A stretch of DNA of 64,000 nt from CAYOFF01 sp964403415 (GTDB lineage: Bacteria > Patescibacteriota > Gracilibacteria > Absconditabacterales > Absconditicoccaceae). Made by a program: the position numbers and the translations under genes. The first letter of the stretch is position 1. Each line of letters starts with the position of its first letter. The stretch covers positions 558,001 to 622,000 of the forward strand of contig CAYOFF010000001.1 of the NCBI GenBank assembly GCA_964403415.1, written 5' to 3'. Shown here piece by piece: positions 1 to 11,467 of the stretch. The notes beneath the pieces were generated by a model. That model did no database searches. It was given only the letters and a program-made list of their open reading frames with translations, and was not told the DNA's origin.

Positions 1-1770
1 TCATTGCCTGCAACTGGTAGCGTCTTCAATACACCGCTTACGACAGTCCAGGGTACGGTGGCTCCTGTAGCTAATGTTAGCCAGGTACTTATAAGAGTAA
101 ATGGCGGTGCATGGATGTCTGTTACGGTAGATGCGCTGGGTGCATGGTCTAGACTTATTGGATTGACTTCAGGTGCTAATGTGATTGATGTAAAGGCATC
201 TTCTACAGATGTAGATTGTTCAGAGATGACGGCGTCTACGACAGTATACTATACGCCTACACAGTGAGACCAGTGTACTGCTCCTGTAAATAGCGTAGCT
301 ATTGTACAACCAGTAAGTGGAACAGTTTATGCAAGTCCATTCATTTCTGCACAGTGATTTGTTGTTCCAGCTGCTAATGTCAGCCAAGTATATGTTAGAG
401 TAAATGGTGGTACATGGATGCTTGCTTCATTGAATAGTGCCGGTGCATGGTCTAGACTTGTTGGACTTGCATCAGGTGCAAATCTTATTGAGGTTAAGGC
501 TGTTTCTAATGATATAGATTGTCCTGCTTCTGTTAGCTCAGTCACCGTCTATTATAATCCTTCACTTGACTGTGATGAGTGTACAACGCCTATAGAATGG
601 GTCAAGTTTGTTTCTCCTGCAAGTGGTACGGTGGTTGCAACACCATCAGTTACTGTCAATGGTATGGTCTTCCCAGTGGCTCATGTTGAGAGTCTACAGG
701 TGAGTCTCAATGGTGGTGCATGGACAAATCTGACGTTATCAGGTAGCTGGTCAGTAACCCTCAATGGTCTTCTTAGCGGTGCTAATAAGATCAGTGTAAG
801 AGCGGTTCCAAAGAATGCTACGTGTGATGTAAAAGTAGATACAATTACTGTCATATATACGCCAACTACGGGCAACCAGTGTATGGCTCCTGTTACAAAT
901 ATGCAGTTTACAAGTCATAGTGATGCGCAACTTGTCTCTGGACAGTCAGTTGTTGTGTCTGGAACAGTTGCTTCTGGCGCACTCGTGAAGCATATCGTTG
1001 TTTCTGCAAGTGTAGGATCTCCCGTGGTAGCTACGATCAATGGTAATGTATGGTCGGCAGTTGTTGCGTTGCAGTCGGGTTTGAATACTATTACTGCGAC
1101 AGCTACACCAGTAGATGCGTTATGTACGACAGTACAAGTTACTAAGATTCTCAAAACTACAACCGGGACGGATACGACATGTGAGGCACTGATTGGATTT
1201 GAATTCCTCGCTGGAGGGCAATCTACAACAGTAGCTGATGCAATCTCTACGTATGAGATCAGAGGTAGAGTGAAGACAGGAACAACAGTACTATACGGAA
1301 CGAGCGTAGTCGCATTGGATGCAAACGGAAATTTCAGCATGACGGTGACGCTTAGCCATGGCACAAACACATTTACATTTGTCGCTGTCAATGGTGCTTC
1401 GTGTACAGTTACGAAGACGCTTACGATCGTAAGAAATCAAAACTACGGAGGAGGTTGAGGTGGTGGATATCATCGTTATGGTGGTGGAAATAACTACTGT
1501 AGTGATGGCATCACTAGACATGGTGAAGAGTGTGACGATGGTAATATTACCAATGGCGATGGATGTAGTTCAAGATGTACATTGGAGGCTCCTAAGAAGG
1601 TAGGTACCAAGTTTACAGTAAGAAGAATTAGACAAGTGCCTCCACCTATAGCAAGAAGACCTTATGCTCCATTGGTTCTTCCTTATATGCTTCCAAGAAC
1701 GGGTGCTGATGTAAGATTTGTAGCCTTGCCAGCAAGAGTTGCAGTAACGGCAAGTGCAATAGTTAGGTAA
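1..1770 (+). CDS. Ig-like repeat surface protein with C-terminal LPRTG motif (5' partial)
   Basis: This is the C-terminal part of a secreted surface protein; its start lies before the window. The frame is open from base 1 to TAA at 1768-1770 once TGA at 265, 355 and 1456 is read as Gly. It holds about four to five divergent repeats of roughly 90-100 residues. Each has an xPxSGTV entry, an LxxGAN turn and a Cys near its end, typical of bacterial Ig-like beta-sandwich modules. A Gly-rich stretch follows, then a Cys-rich EECDDGN...NGDGCSSRC motif like DUF4215 repeats. The tail contains LPRTG (codons 1690-1704) and a mostly apolar stretch ending in Arg, like a sortase sorting signal, although an Arg interrupts the apolar segment. 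A sortase gene lies 450 bp downstream. Adhesion or host contact is inferred, not shown. Confidence 0.85.
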
Positions 1771-1826
1771 AAATTATAGTTATGTAAGATATCGTTGTAC
1801 ATAGTACTTTAGATAGTGTATTATAT

Positions 1827-2192
1827 ATGACAACACGTTGGGTGTGAACTACTGCATTGTTACTTCTTTATATGGTATGTTATGTGCTGTATGCGAAGAC
1901 AGGTAGTGATGTGGTAGTTCGACTCATATGGCTATCAGTGGCATGACTTGTAGGATATATGCCGTGATACCGAATTACGAGTATATGGCTTGCCTCTGAT
2001 GACCTTTCGTGGTATGAAGCAATAGCTACAAATATCCTTATTTCGCTCACTATTACGTCATTGGTGGTTGTCTATTTTTTGGTCTTGGATCTTTCATTGA
2101 CGACGGGGAACCTTATTGGATTCATAGGAATATCTTTGCTAATGGGATGAGTGATGGAGTTGATCTTGCAACGAAGACATCCAAAAGTATAA
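1827..2192 (+). CDS. small multi-pass membrane protein
   Basis: This is a 121-residue protein with no family I recognise. In-frame TGA (Gly) occurs from codon 7 onward, and the gene closes with TAA at 2190-2192. About four hydrophobic segments are visible: residues 8-24, a second around 36-50, a third around 70-90 and a fourth around 96-112. The C-terminus is basic (QRRHPKV). It sits between the LPRTG surface protein and the sortase on the same strand, with gaps of 56 and 27 bp, so the three probably form one transcription unit. A role in envelope assembly is a guess from position only. Confidence 0.7.
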
Positions 2193-2219
2193 CAAGCGCA
2201 GGATTATGTGTAGATGTAG

Positions 2220-3257
2220 ATGATAAAACCTGTGTTTCATACCAATATATCAATATCAGAAATGACGATATGACCCTTCTTTCAGGCATCAAAACATATT
2301 AGTGTAGCAAAATGTACGGTTTTGACGACGAAACTCGTTGTATTTTTGTTGATTTTTTGTTTCTTGTGATGAGTAGGGGAGAGATGAGTAGATAGTGTTT
2401 TTGCGTTGACTCCCAAGGAAGAAAAAGGCGTGAAAGTACTTAAAGCTCCGTCATTGGAGTATCTTTCTCCTGATTGGTTGCGTCCTGTGTCTTTGCTCGA
2501 TGCCTCTGCTGATATAGCGGATTGGGTGTCTATTTTGCCGTATGCATGAGATAGAGCAGCTGATATGTATCTTGTTATTCCGACGCTGGGTATTGTGACA
2601 CCAATTATTGGGATTCCTGTGGATTCTCCTGATTATACTGCTATGACGAATGGAAAAGAGATAGATATCAACTCATACTTAGTCAATGGTGTGATTCATT
2701 ATGCACAGACAGCTCATCCAGGGGAGGAGTGAAATATGGTTGTTTTTGGTCATAGTAACTTCTACAAAAACAAACCTGGCAAGTATAAAACTATTTTTGC
2801 TGATCTTGCTGCGGTGGATGTGAGTGCTCATGATGAAATGTGGGTCTATCAGAAAGAGTCTCCAAGCGTATATCGTTTGTTCAAATATGCAGTTAGATAC
2901 TCGTATGAAACCACCCCCGATGATGTAAATATTCTTCTTCCTTCTGAGGGAAAGGAACTGACGGTATTCGGTTGTACCAATGGCCTAGAGGGAAGATGGG
3001 TGGTACATGGTATGCTTCTTGAAGGTGATGCGCTTATGGTAGGACCGGAGATGAGGATAAGAACATGGGACGCTCAGCAACGTTTTCTTCAACTTGCATC
3101 TGAGCGTCAACAGATTGTGCGTGATGAGGTTATGGCATTGATTAGAGAAAAACAAGATATGTCTCTAGATGGATATACAGAAGAACAAAAAGCCTTGAGA
3201 AATGCATGACTATCCTATATACAGCATGCATTGGATACACCGACGGAAGTAGAGTAA
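2220..3257 (+). CDS. sortase family transpeptidase
   Basis: This is a membrane-anchored cysteine transpeptidase that would cleave LPXTG-like motifs and attach surface proteins. TAG at 2217 precedes the ATG at 2220; a second ATG at 2262 is also possible. An N-terminal transmembrane helix (about residues 27-45) is followed by a long linker and the catalytic domain. The sortase signature is present: His in VVFGHSN (around 2748), Cys in ELTVFGCTNG (around 2973) and Arg in GRWVV shortly after. TGA-encoded Gly occurs several times, including two adjacent codons after the membrane helix. It ends with TAA at 3255-3257 and is about 345 residues. The LPRTG protein encoded upstream is the obvious candidate substrate. 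I cannot assign a sortase class. Confidence 0.88.
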
Positions 3258-3288
3258 TAGAGTAATAACGTTGGAATGTGAATGGAGA

Positions 3289-3301
3289 GCGTGGATATTT
3301 A
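3289..3301 (+). repeat. short copy of a GCGTGGATATTTA motif
   Basis: This 13-base motif lies 15 bases before the truB start codon. The same core occurs inside the longer copies at 6544-6564 and 39458-39478, and a diverged form occurs near 34845. It could be part of a dispersed element or of an untranslated leader. The copy here lacks the preceding CTGTAAGG part. Confidence 0.45.
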
Positions 3302-3316
3302 TACCTGCTTTTGGAT

Positions 3317-3955
3317 ATGCTTCTTTTTGTCGATAAACCGCAGGGCTATACAAGTTTTGATATCATCAGGAAGCTTCAGAAACTCTATCCCAAAGAGTCA
3401 ATTGGGCATGCAGGGACACTCGATCCTATGGCTACGTGACTGCTTATTGTCGCAATTGGTAAAGATACCAAAAAACTTACAGAGCTTGTCTGAATGGACA
3501 AGACATATGTGACGACGATCGATTTTTCACAGGATAGCGATACGTGGGATCTTGAGTACTGGAAGACGTATACGCAGTTTGAGTATACCAGGGAAGGACT
3601 GTCTGTAGATGGTAAGCTGAGATCAGCTCCTACCTATGAACAATTGCAGGATAAACTTACGTGTATTCTGGGGACACATCCTATTCCTCTAACGCCGTTT
3701 AGTGCCAAGAAAGTCGAGTGAAAAAAATTGTATGAGTATGCCAGAGAAGGCAATCCTATTTTTATGGATGTGCCGATGACACTTCATGCATTTGAGATTA
3801 TAAGCTATGAATTTCCGCTAGTACATCTCCGTCTGGATGTTGGCTCTGGGACGTATATTAGATCTATCTGACATCGGCTTTGAGCAGAGTTTGGCTTGTG
3901 AGGTATTCTTACACAGCTGAGAAGAACTCGTGTTTGAACGTATATGGTGCCTTAG
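3317..3955 (+). CDS. truB: tRNA pseudouridine(55) synthase TruB, short form
   Basis: TruB isomerises U55 of the tRNA T-loop to pseudouridine. The protein starts MLLFVDKPQGYTSFDI and has the catalytic motif GHAGTLDPMATG, whose Asp is the nucleophile; the last Gly of that motif is TGA-encoded. Later family blocks are also seen: PLTPFSAKKVEGKKLYEYAR and GTYIRSIGHRLGAEFG. It is 212 residues and closes with TAG at 3953-3955. Most bacterial TruB proteins are about 300 residues with a C-terminal PUA or related RNA-binding domain, which seems to be absent here. It is convergent with the FtsB-like gene. Confidence 0.93.
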
Positions 3956-4015
3956 ATAATTATACTTGTCGGAAGATCCCCGTCTGTAATTACGTAGTTA
4001 TGGTGTCTGTAGTAG

Positions 4016-4477
4016 TTACGGTAGGGTGTCGATAGCCGTACTTCAGCTGTTTTTTTCTGTCGGAGATCCGCTTCGTGCAGGCATGATTTTGGTTTGCCAA
4101 AAATAATGCCAAGCTGCTTGTGGTGTAGATACATTGAGTGGCTGAGGCGGCAGTTGTTCTGGAGAAGTATGCTCTTTGGATACTTCTGGCAAACGATTTT
4201 TGAAATGGACGTTTTTTTCTGATGCGTAGAGGATGCCATTTTCGTGTCCGTAAAAATATCCTGCATAAGGTGATGCGAGATATGGCTTGTAGAAGTTGTC
4301 GAGATAGGTGTTTTTTTCTTTGATATTTGCAATGTTTTCTTTGACCTGTGTGATGGAATTATCGATGTTTTTGTTGTTCATATAGGCTTTGATACTGGAG
4401 ATCATGAAAAAGAGAGTCAAAAAAAAGATTCCATATCTTCGGTAGACGCTTTTTCTTAGAAACTGGTGATACCTCAT
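4016..4477 (-). CDS. FtsB/DivIC-like septum protein (putative)
   Basis: This is a 153-residue single-pass protein. One hydrophobic helix (about residues 15-32) is followed by a predicted coiled coil rich in Asn, Lys and Glu (about 35-60), then a YAGYFYGHENGI segment resembling the region after the coiled coil in septum-formation-initiator proteins, and a Pro-rich tail. Read with TGA as Gly it runs past a TGA to TAA at 4016-4018. The start is ATG at 4477. It lies 15 bp downstream of obg on the same strand, so co-transcription is likely. The assignment rests on architecture and a short motif, so it is tentative. Confidence 0.55.
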
Positions 4478-4492
4478 GACCTGTGGGATCGG

Positions 4493-5971
4493 TTAGTCTC
4501 GTAAAACATATTTGTCATCTTGGCCATCGTAGAGAGAGATGATTTTGAGAATGTCTCATTTTCTTACACCATGTTTTTCGAGCCGACTTAGATGTTTTTC
4601 TTTGGATAACGTAGTCCAATATCGTAGTTCTGCTTCGTAATTTCACCATGGCAAGACGAACGTAAGATAGCATATTTCGGGTTCGAACACCTCCCAAACA
4701 TGGACATACTTTGCGTCGGATTCATCAATATATCCTTGATCTATGAGCTTTGGTAGGTCTTGTTCGGTGATGTCTCTGACATATGGCTTCTGTGGTGGTG
4801 TAATAGTGATTTGTAGTACTTCTTGTTCAAAGACATAAGCATACGTGTTCATGAGCGTGATGCAGGTGGTGAGGAATGGATCGAGAGTCTCGCGATGAAA
4901 TGATGACAGCGAAAGAATAGTAGAGGAGATGTCTTTGGGAGATATTTTGGATCAAAAGGTCTTTTTGAGATAGGCGGAGAAATTTTTTGCAGTCGTATCT
5001 TGGTAGATGTTCAGTAGTTCTTGGTCATCGAGCTCGTCAGTTTTGGTTATGATGATCAAAATGGCTTTTTTGAGGAGGATTTCTCAGTGGTTATTGGTGA
5101 CGGTGTATCGGAGATGTTGGTCTGCAAATGATATCTCCTGAGTAATCTCTTGATCTTGGTATCTTGTGGAGATATAGGCGCGGAGTTCGTTGCAGAGCAT
5201 AGCGAGTTCTTCGATGCCAGCTTCGTCTCTTGAGCAATCGAGCAAAAATGCAAAGACACGCGCCTTGAGAATATGTCTCAAAAATGCATTTCATAAGCCT
5301 TTTCATTGGTGTGCTCACTCTATGAGACCAGGAATATCCACGATGGTGAAGCTTTTTCCTCTGTGATTGACGACACCGATGTTGGGGACTAGGGTGGTGA
5401 AAGGATAGTCTCATGTTTTTGCTTTGACGGAAGAAACCGCATTGATGAGTGTGGATTTTCCGACGCTAGGAGCTCCAATAAGCGCTACGTCTCCTAGCAG
5501 CAGGAGTTCCAGGGTGATGTTTTTCTTGTGTCCTGGTTCTCCGGCAAGGGCAATCTGTGGATATTGATTTTTTGGGTTTTTGAAGTGCATATTGCCGATA
5601 CCACCTTTTCCTCCTTTGGCGACCGTATATGTCTGTCCATCGGTTTGGAGATACGCCAAAATATGTCAGGTATCGGTTTCCTTGATTACTGTCCCGGTAG
5701 GGACGAGGAGCATGAGATCGTCTGCGCGTTTTCCATATTTATCGTGAGATTGACCTGGTTCTCAGCTTTTTGCAGCATATGTTTTGGTGAATCTGTAGGG
5801 CATGAGCGTATATTCGTTTTCTGATGCAACAAAAATGACAGATCAGCCCCTCCCGCCGTCTCCTCATGCTGGTCCACCAAATGCTTCGTATTTTTCACGT
5901 CTTCCAGCTATTACACCATCTCCTCACTTGCCGGATTGGATAACGATTTGTACGGTATCGTAAAATTTCAT
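4493..5971 (-). CDS. obg: Obg/CgtA GTPase
   Basis: Obg is a ribosome-associated GTPase involved in late 50S assembly and stress control. The Gly-rich Obg fold is at the N-terminus (QSGKGGDGV, GGPAGGDGGRGG), with many of these glycines encoded by TGA. The G domain follows with GAPSVGKSTL (G1), DIPGLIEGA (G3) and TKTDE (G4). A C-terminal region of about 130 residues resembles the Obg C-terminal (OCT) domain. The protein is 492 residues, longer than the usual 430 or so. The start ATG is at 5971 and the stop TAA at 4493-4495. It is followed by the FtsB-like gene. Confidence 0.95.
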
Positions 5972-6056
5972 CACAAAAATGATAGTAAAGTGTGGGTTTT
6001 TTTGTTTATTTCGGTACTAGTGTACCAATATCATGTTTTATTACAACCTGCAAACC

Positions 6057-6512
6057 ATGCGTTGTACGCTTATTGTGATCTCTGATAGTGACAAACATTT
6101 TGCGTCAGCATGCGCTGAGTACGAAAAGAGGCTATGAAATGCACTTAATCTTGTTGTATTGGCTCCAGTACGCCAATGAACACATGAGCAAATTATCAAA
6201 AAAGAGACATTGTGTATTATAGCTGCTCTTGAGAAAATGAGTCAAGACAAGCGTGGTCCAGTGGTACTGCTTTCTAAGGAGGGTAAAGAGATGACAACGG
6301 AGCAATTCTGCTGATTTTTTGAGCAAAATACTTGGTGTACGTGCATTATTGGCGGTCCTTATGGGCTGGATGAAGAACTGCTTGCTCCGCATGTAGCTAT
6401 GCGTCTGTCGTTTGGCAAGCAAACAATGCCGCATGGATTGGCCAAACTCGTGTTTTTGGAACAGTTGTATAGGGTTTCTATGATTCAACAAGGGAGAACC
6501 TACCACTACTAG
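6057..6512 (+). CDS. rlmH: 23S rRNA (pseudouridine1915-N3)-methyltransferase RlmH
   Basis: RlmH is a SPOUT methyltransferase that methylates pseudouridine 1915 in helix 69 of 23S rRNA. Recognisable blocks are YEKRLG, the SAM-binding loop IIGGPYGL, and the C-terminal MPHGLAKLVFLEQLYRVSMIQ followed by GRTYHY, which is diagnostic. The protein is 151 residues, the usual length. An in-frame ATG also exists at 6033, but 6057 (MRCTLIVI) matches the family start. It ends with TAG at 6510-6512. Confidence 0.95.
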
Positions 6513-6543
6513 CAGCTGCTTTATACCTGCGAGAACACCCCAT

Positions 6544-6564
6544 CTGTAAGGGCGTGGATATTTA
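6544..6564 (+). repeat. dispersed 21-bp repeat, copy 1
   Basis: This begins CTGTAAGGGCGTGG and ends ATATTTA. It is identical over 21 bases to 39458-39478. It is preceded at 6521-6541 by TTATACCTGCGAGAACACCC, which recurs with one change at 34794-34814. It lies between rlmH and the coiled-coil gene. A second ACTTGCGAGAACATCG follows at about 6571. No open frame is supported here. A terminator or mobile-element remnant is possible but unproven. Confidence 0.6.
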
Positions 6565-6696
6565 CATTTTCTACTTGCGAGAACATCGCTCCGATGGAGG
6601 GATCAGAACTAGTGAATATTTCTATTCAGAAAATTGTGTTTTTTGGGAGTTCCAAGTATGATTGGGTAGTGTTTTTTATCCCTTTTTTTGTACGCA

Positions 6697-8706
6697 ATGG
6701 TTTTTGATGGTCTACAAAATACCTTCTCCAAACTAGCTTCATTTGGCAAAGATGTCAAAAAGACGGTTGAGGACTCTGTGAGTTCTCCTGTGCAGAAAGT
6801 ACAGACAACAATTGTGAGACATCTTCCCTTATTGCCTAAATCAACGCTTTTTGAGGATATTATAGATCGTATCAAAAGAGATGAATATGTGCGTATGCTA
6901 GATACTGTGTATCAGTCTTTCCAAAAAGCTCTCAAAAAAGAGGGATTTCCAGAGGAAGACTATCGTGCTTGGAGGCAGCTTGGCAAGGAAATTATGGCTA
7001 CACTTGCGCTCAATAAGACGACAACGGGTCGTTTTAAGATCATTCGTACGATATTTGATCAGATAGATGATCTTATAGATCGTAACAAATTTCCTGGATC
7101 TGTACGTGATGGCGAGGTGGTGATGCATCAGAGTCGTGGATTAAAACCCAAAGAAAAAGAACTTTATAAGGCTCATCTCAAGTGATTACGTACTGATGAG
7201 GAACATATTCAAGAAGATCTTCAAAAGTATATTTTGCCACAAGCGTATACGCCGGTTCCATGAGCGTATAATTTGCATGATGAGGTAAAAGGGCTGAAAG
7301 ACGAGATTGTTCATGGAATGGATGCCTTGGTTAATGATCTCATCAAGCGTATTAGCGATCAGAGAGCTATAGAGAAGCTTTTGTATGGTCTTAAGAGGGA
7401 TTATGCAGCATATCAGACTGCAAAAAATAAATGAGATAAGGCTCAGGAGAAAGTACTGGCACAGCAGTGTGAGGATATTCTTCGCAAAGAGCTGCAACCA
7501 TATACGACGCATATAGAGGCTAGCAAAAAGGAAGAAGCAAAACTTCATGCCTCATTTGCTACTACGTATGAGGCATTTCAGACGCACTTCACGACACGAT
7601 GGCATGAGCTTTTGAAGTGGTATGAAGTGCGTCTGCAGCAGAACCGCGTCGATATTGAGGCGGCACGCCAGCAAGGCGCTGCTGATAAGAAAGCTAAAAA
7701 CGCCATTTCGCAGCGCTTAGATGCGTGCCTTACCAAGTGGCAAGCGGTTGTGCACACCAAAGATACCAAAACATACTCCACGATGAGAACTCTTTTTGCG
7801 GAACAGACGCAAGAATACGAAGATCTTGCTGAAGCAGAATATGCGTATGTTACGTGATTTTATAGAACGTGGTATGGGTATGAAGCGGCTGCAACGTATG
7901 CGCATACCATGATTTCTCATCGCAATAGTTATACGATGGAGTGGATGATTCAGCTCAAGGCAATTCAGATGTATACCAAGCTTTATTTACGTCTCAAACA
8001 AAGATATATTACTGTAGTCAAAGATATTTTGAATATTTTGCTTGATGTTCGTAATGCTCCTTGGAAAGAGGTTAAAATGCTTGAAACCATGTATCAGAAG
8101 GAACTTGATGAGGTCGGTGTTTTTGTACAAACCAAGGAAAAGGAAATAATCAAAAATGAGGAGAAGATAGAGGAAATGAAAAAAGAGTTTGGTGAAATCG
8201 ATGGTGCGGATATGATTACGAGTGGTCAGCATGACCTTTTACAACGTATGTACTGGCTTGAGGCAATTAGTCGTCATACGGATTATTTGCAATATGTGCA
8301 AAAAGTAGTGGGTCGTGCGCAGGAAATTTATGGTTTGACGATAGCATTTCTCAAAGAAATGTTACAATCCAAAGGGATTATTGCTGATGATAAGCGTGCA
8401 TCTCTTTCAATCCATAAAACGCTAGATCTTACGAAAGAACTTAAGCAGTTAGAGCAAGAAATAGAAGAGTATGAGGCGTTTTTGGACCATATTAAGCATG
8501 AACAACAAAGATGTGTGGATATCAACGATAATGTCGCTGACATTCTCAATGAGTATGCAGAAAAACAGAGAAAATACACAAGAGAACAGCATGAACTTGA
8601 AGCATCTTTGCAAAAACAAGCAGAAAGATCCCTAAAATATACTTTATTTGTCTTGCCTCAGCTTATTCAGGGGAAGCAGCGTTTGCTGCCAGAAGGAGGA
8701 GAGTAG
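6697..8706 (+). CDS. large alpha-helical coiled-coil protein, unknown function
   Basis: This 669-residue protein has no recognised domain. It is almost entirely predicted helix, rich in Lys, Glu and Gln, with heptad-like stretches (for example about residues 465-500 and 555-645). No signal peptide or membrane helix is apparent, which points to a cytoplasmic scaffold. TGA codons at 7183, 7261, 7432 and 7855 join what would otherwise be separate fragments. The ATG at 6697 was chosen because TAG at 6667 blocks the frame upstream. It ends with TAG and is followed by a strong terminator. Confidence 0.75.
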
Positions 8707-8738
8707 CAAGTAGGAAGGGTTTGTTGATATGTACGAAG

Positions 8739-8764
8739 AGCACGTTGCAAAACGTGCTTTTTTT
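8739..8764 (+). terminator. rho-independent terminator
   Basis: A perfect 8-bp stem AGCACGTT / AACGTGCT (8739-8746 with 8751-8758) and a GCAA tetraloop are followed by a T run to 8764. It sits 33 bp after the stop of the coiled-coil gene and before murD. Confidence 0.9.
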
Positions 8765-8839
8765 GATAGAAAATTTTGAAGGTATTTTTGGGAGCATGCT
8801 TGTGTCCAAGGGCGTGAATATTGTTTTAGATGGCAGAAT

Positions 8840-10267
8840 ATGATGCATGATAGGTGGAGTGGAGATAGACTCATTGGCAGGAAGATAGCTATATTGTGAT
8901 ATGCAAGAGAGGGAAAGTCTTCTCTACAGTGGCTGCTTAGGAGAGGAGTAGAAGCATCCGCGATTACTGTGTTGGACAAAAAAGAACTTGCCGAAGATCT
9001 ACTGCGTGAACTTGAAGTGCTTGGTGTACAGGTGATTACTGGTGCATCATATCTTCAGGAACTTGAGATGTATGATGTGATCTTTAGGGCTCCTGGTATT
9101 ACAACACATCTTATCGAAACCGAAATATGACCTCTCTCTCAGAAGGTGAAGACCGCCTTTACATCGCAGACACAGGTATTTTTTGATCTGTTTGGCGGGG
9201 TAGTGATTGGTGTGACGGGTACTAAGGGAAAGTCTACAACATCGTCGTTTATCTATGAGATGCTCAAGAACGCTGACAAAAATGTCGTACTGGCGGGGAA
9301 TGTGGGGAAGCCTGTACTTGATCAGATAGATTTTGCTATGCCGCCGGAGATTGTAGTGTATGAACTTTCGAGTTTTATGGTGGAGTCTTTGGATGATTTT
9401 GTATGTGATGTTGGGATTTTGACAACACTTATTCCCGTACATATCAAGGAACATGGAGACTATGAGAGGTATGTTGCTGCCAAAATAAAGCTATTGCAAC
9501 ATAGTAGGCACGCCTTTGTGGGAACTCAAGCACGTGAGGAGCTTGAGCGTTTGTGAAGATGGTGAGAAATGAAGGCAGGACTGATGGCATGAACTATTGT
9601 AGAGGAGTATGGGAAGTCGGGGACGTATGTGTTTGTGGATGGATATTTCAAGAAAAATAATACACAGAACAATGCACAAAATCTCTGTAGTGATGAAGGG
9701 ATGCAGCTTTTGGGTGTGCATAATAGATATAATCTGTGTGCGGCTGTGGGTGTATGTGATTGTCTAAAAATTCCTATCTCGACATTTGAAGAAACTTTAC
9801 GTAGCTTCAAAGGACTCGAGCATAGGCTTGAGTTTGTGGGTGTATATGCCTGAATTAAACGATATAATGACGCGATAGCTACCTCTCCACTTGCGACACA
9901 GGCTGCGATGGAGGCATTTGGTGAAGAACTTGATACGATTTTTTTGGGCGGGATAGAGTGAACCTATGATTTTACGGATGTGGTTGCGTTGATTGACCGC
10001 TATCATGTACGTAATGTGGTACTATTCCCTGATACATGAGACAGAATTAAATTGCTTTTGCAGACACAACAGATGTCGGGCAATAATACTCAAAAGTATA
10101 ATTTTTTTGAAACAAGATCTATGGCAGATGCTGTATACTGGGCTGCTCGTGTTACGATGCCAGGTAAAGTCGCACTGTTGTCGTGTGGATCACCGAGTTT
10201 TAGTGTGTGGTCATGATTTGAGGAAAAAGGGAGGCTGTTTAAGGAAGCCGTTATGTCGCTTTGCTAA
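8840..10267 (+). CDS. murD: UDP-N-acetylmuramoylalanine-D-glutamate ligase MurD
   Basis: MurD adds D-Glu to UDP-MurNAc-L-Ala in the cytoplasmic steps of peptidoglycan synthesis. The N-terminal Rossmann part contains KIAILGYAREGKSS, where the first Gly is TGA. The ATP-binding motif GVTGTKGKSTT follows, then ELSSFMVES, HNRYNLCAAVGV and HRLEFVGV, in the order expected for Mur ligases. The C-terminal block contains IKRYNDAIATSP. It is 475 residues and ends with TAA at 10265-10267. Two adjacent ATGs (8840, 8843) could start it. Its 3' end overlaps the convergent calpain-like gene by 17 bp. Confidence 0.93.
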
Positions 10268-11417
10268 GATCTAGTGTCCCAACTGTATAGTGACTGAAGT
10301 AGTGTATAATTGTATTGTACGGTATCGTAAAAGGGTTTTCGGGGTGATTTGGATCAATGAGGCGAGTTCATCACACTCTTGCTGATTCAAAAAGATACTC
10401 ATGATGATTATGAAGTTGTACTTCATTTCATGCTATGTCTGTGACAACAGGATCTGTGATGTCGTCGATTGTATAAAAGCTAACGTAATTGTTTGTTTTA
10501 CTTTCTATTTTCAAAAAAATACTCGGGTCTTCACCGTCGGCTTGGAGTTTTTCTAGTACGTTGAAAGGATGCTCTTCTAATGACACAAGCTCTCCAAAGA
10601 GGTCTTTTAAGGCTTTCCCTCAGTCTCATCAATCGAGAATCTCCTTGTAGGATCACGTATATCATTGTCCTTTGCGAATTTCTGCATACAGGTATTCTAG
10701 GGCTTTGAATCACAGGGGACCTTGGAGTCATGTTTGTTCTTGTACGTCTTCCAGGTCAAACGAATATGTTTTTGTAGGAGTACGAGATCATAGTGGTACA
10801 TTGAATGTGATTATTTTTTTGTCATTATCGATGGCTACAGATCTAGAAATAAGCGGTTCTCGACAAATATGACTTCCTACAAAATTGAGGGCCGATATGA
10901 GATAGCAGTCTCAGATAGGTCATTGGTCTATTTTTTCTTTTGAGAGATCGAATTTATCTAGATAATCATGTCTAGAGAGTTTTCTCTCTTGGAGTGTGGC
11001 GTATAATTGCTCGGTTTGTATAGCTTCTTTTGATCGTATATCACTTGGCATACCGTATTCGTTTTCTTCTGTTATGCTTTCAAAATACCCTCCTTCTGAG
11101 AGCTTGAGGATATGAAAATCATATAGGTCATGAAATGTCTCTGGAGTTCATAGTTTGTTGAATAGTACTGTGATATCATAGCGTCCTTCTTGTGTGGGCT
11201 TTTTACTTATGATTTCTCATACTCTCATAGGTATCGCATCGTCGATATAGAAGAGCTGTCTTTGTGATTTTTCTGAGATAACAGCCTCTGGAAGCTCGTT
11301 GAGTGTAAAATGCTGATTGACTTGGGGATTTCTGAGCCATTCTTGTATATTATTATATGAGGTTTGGTATATTTCGCGTTTCTTTTGTAGAATAGCTTTT
11401 ATCTTTGTTAGTCTCAC
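10251..11417 (-). CDS. calpain-like (C2 family) cysteine protease
   Basis: This is a putative papain-fold protease of the calpain family. The active-site Cys block QGPIGDCYLISAL (Cys about 171) matches the calpain QGxxGDCW signature, and both of its glycines are TGA-encoded. His about 339 (NHHEYLF) and Asn about 357 (LIDPNHP) complete a plausible triad. The block GFKALEYLYAEI before DGGD corresponds to the family LEKAYAK region. No signal peptide is seen. GTG at 11417 is preceded by GAAGGG, a good ribosome site. However, the frame stays open up to TAG at 11496-11498, overlapping the upstream gene, so it may instead be the second half of a frameshifted longer protein. It ends with TAA inside the 3' end of murD. 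Confidence 0.8.
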
Positions 11418-11467
11418 GTTCCCTTCTGGAATGTAGTCTGGAGATGCTAGATTGAGATCTATTTCCT

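Noticed and set aside
5949..10333. 18-bp exact match (TTGTACGGTATCGTAAAA) near 5949 and 10316
   Set aside because: Both copies are inside coding sequence (start of obg, end of the calpain-like gene) in different frames with no matching flanks; probably chance.
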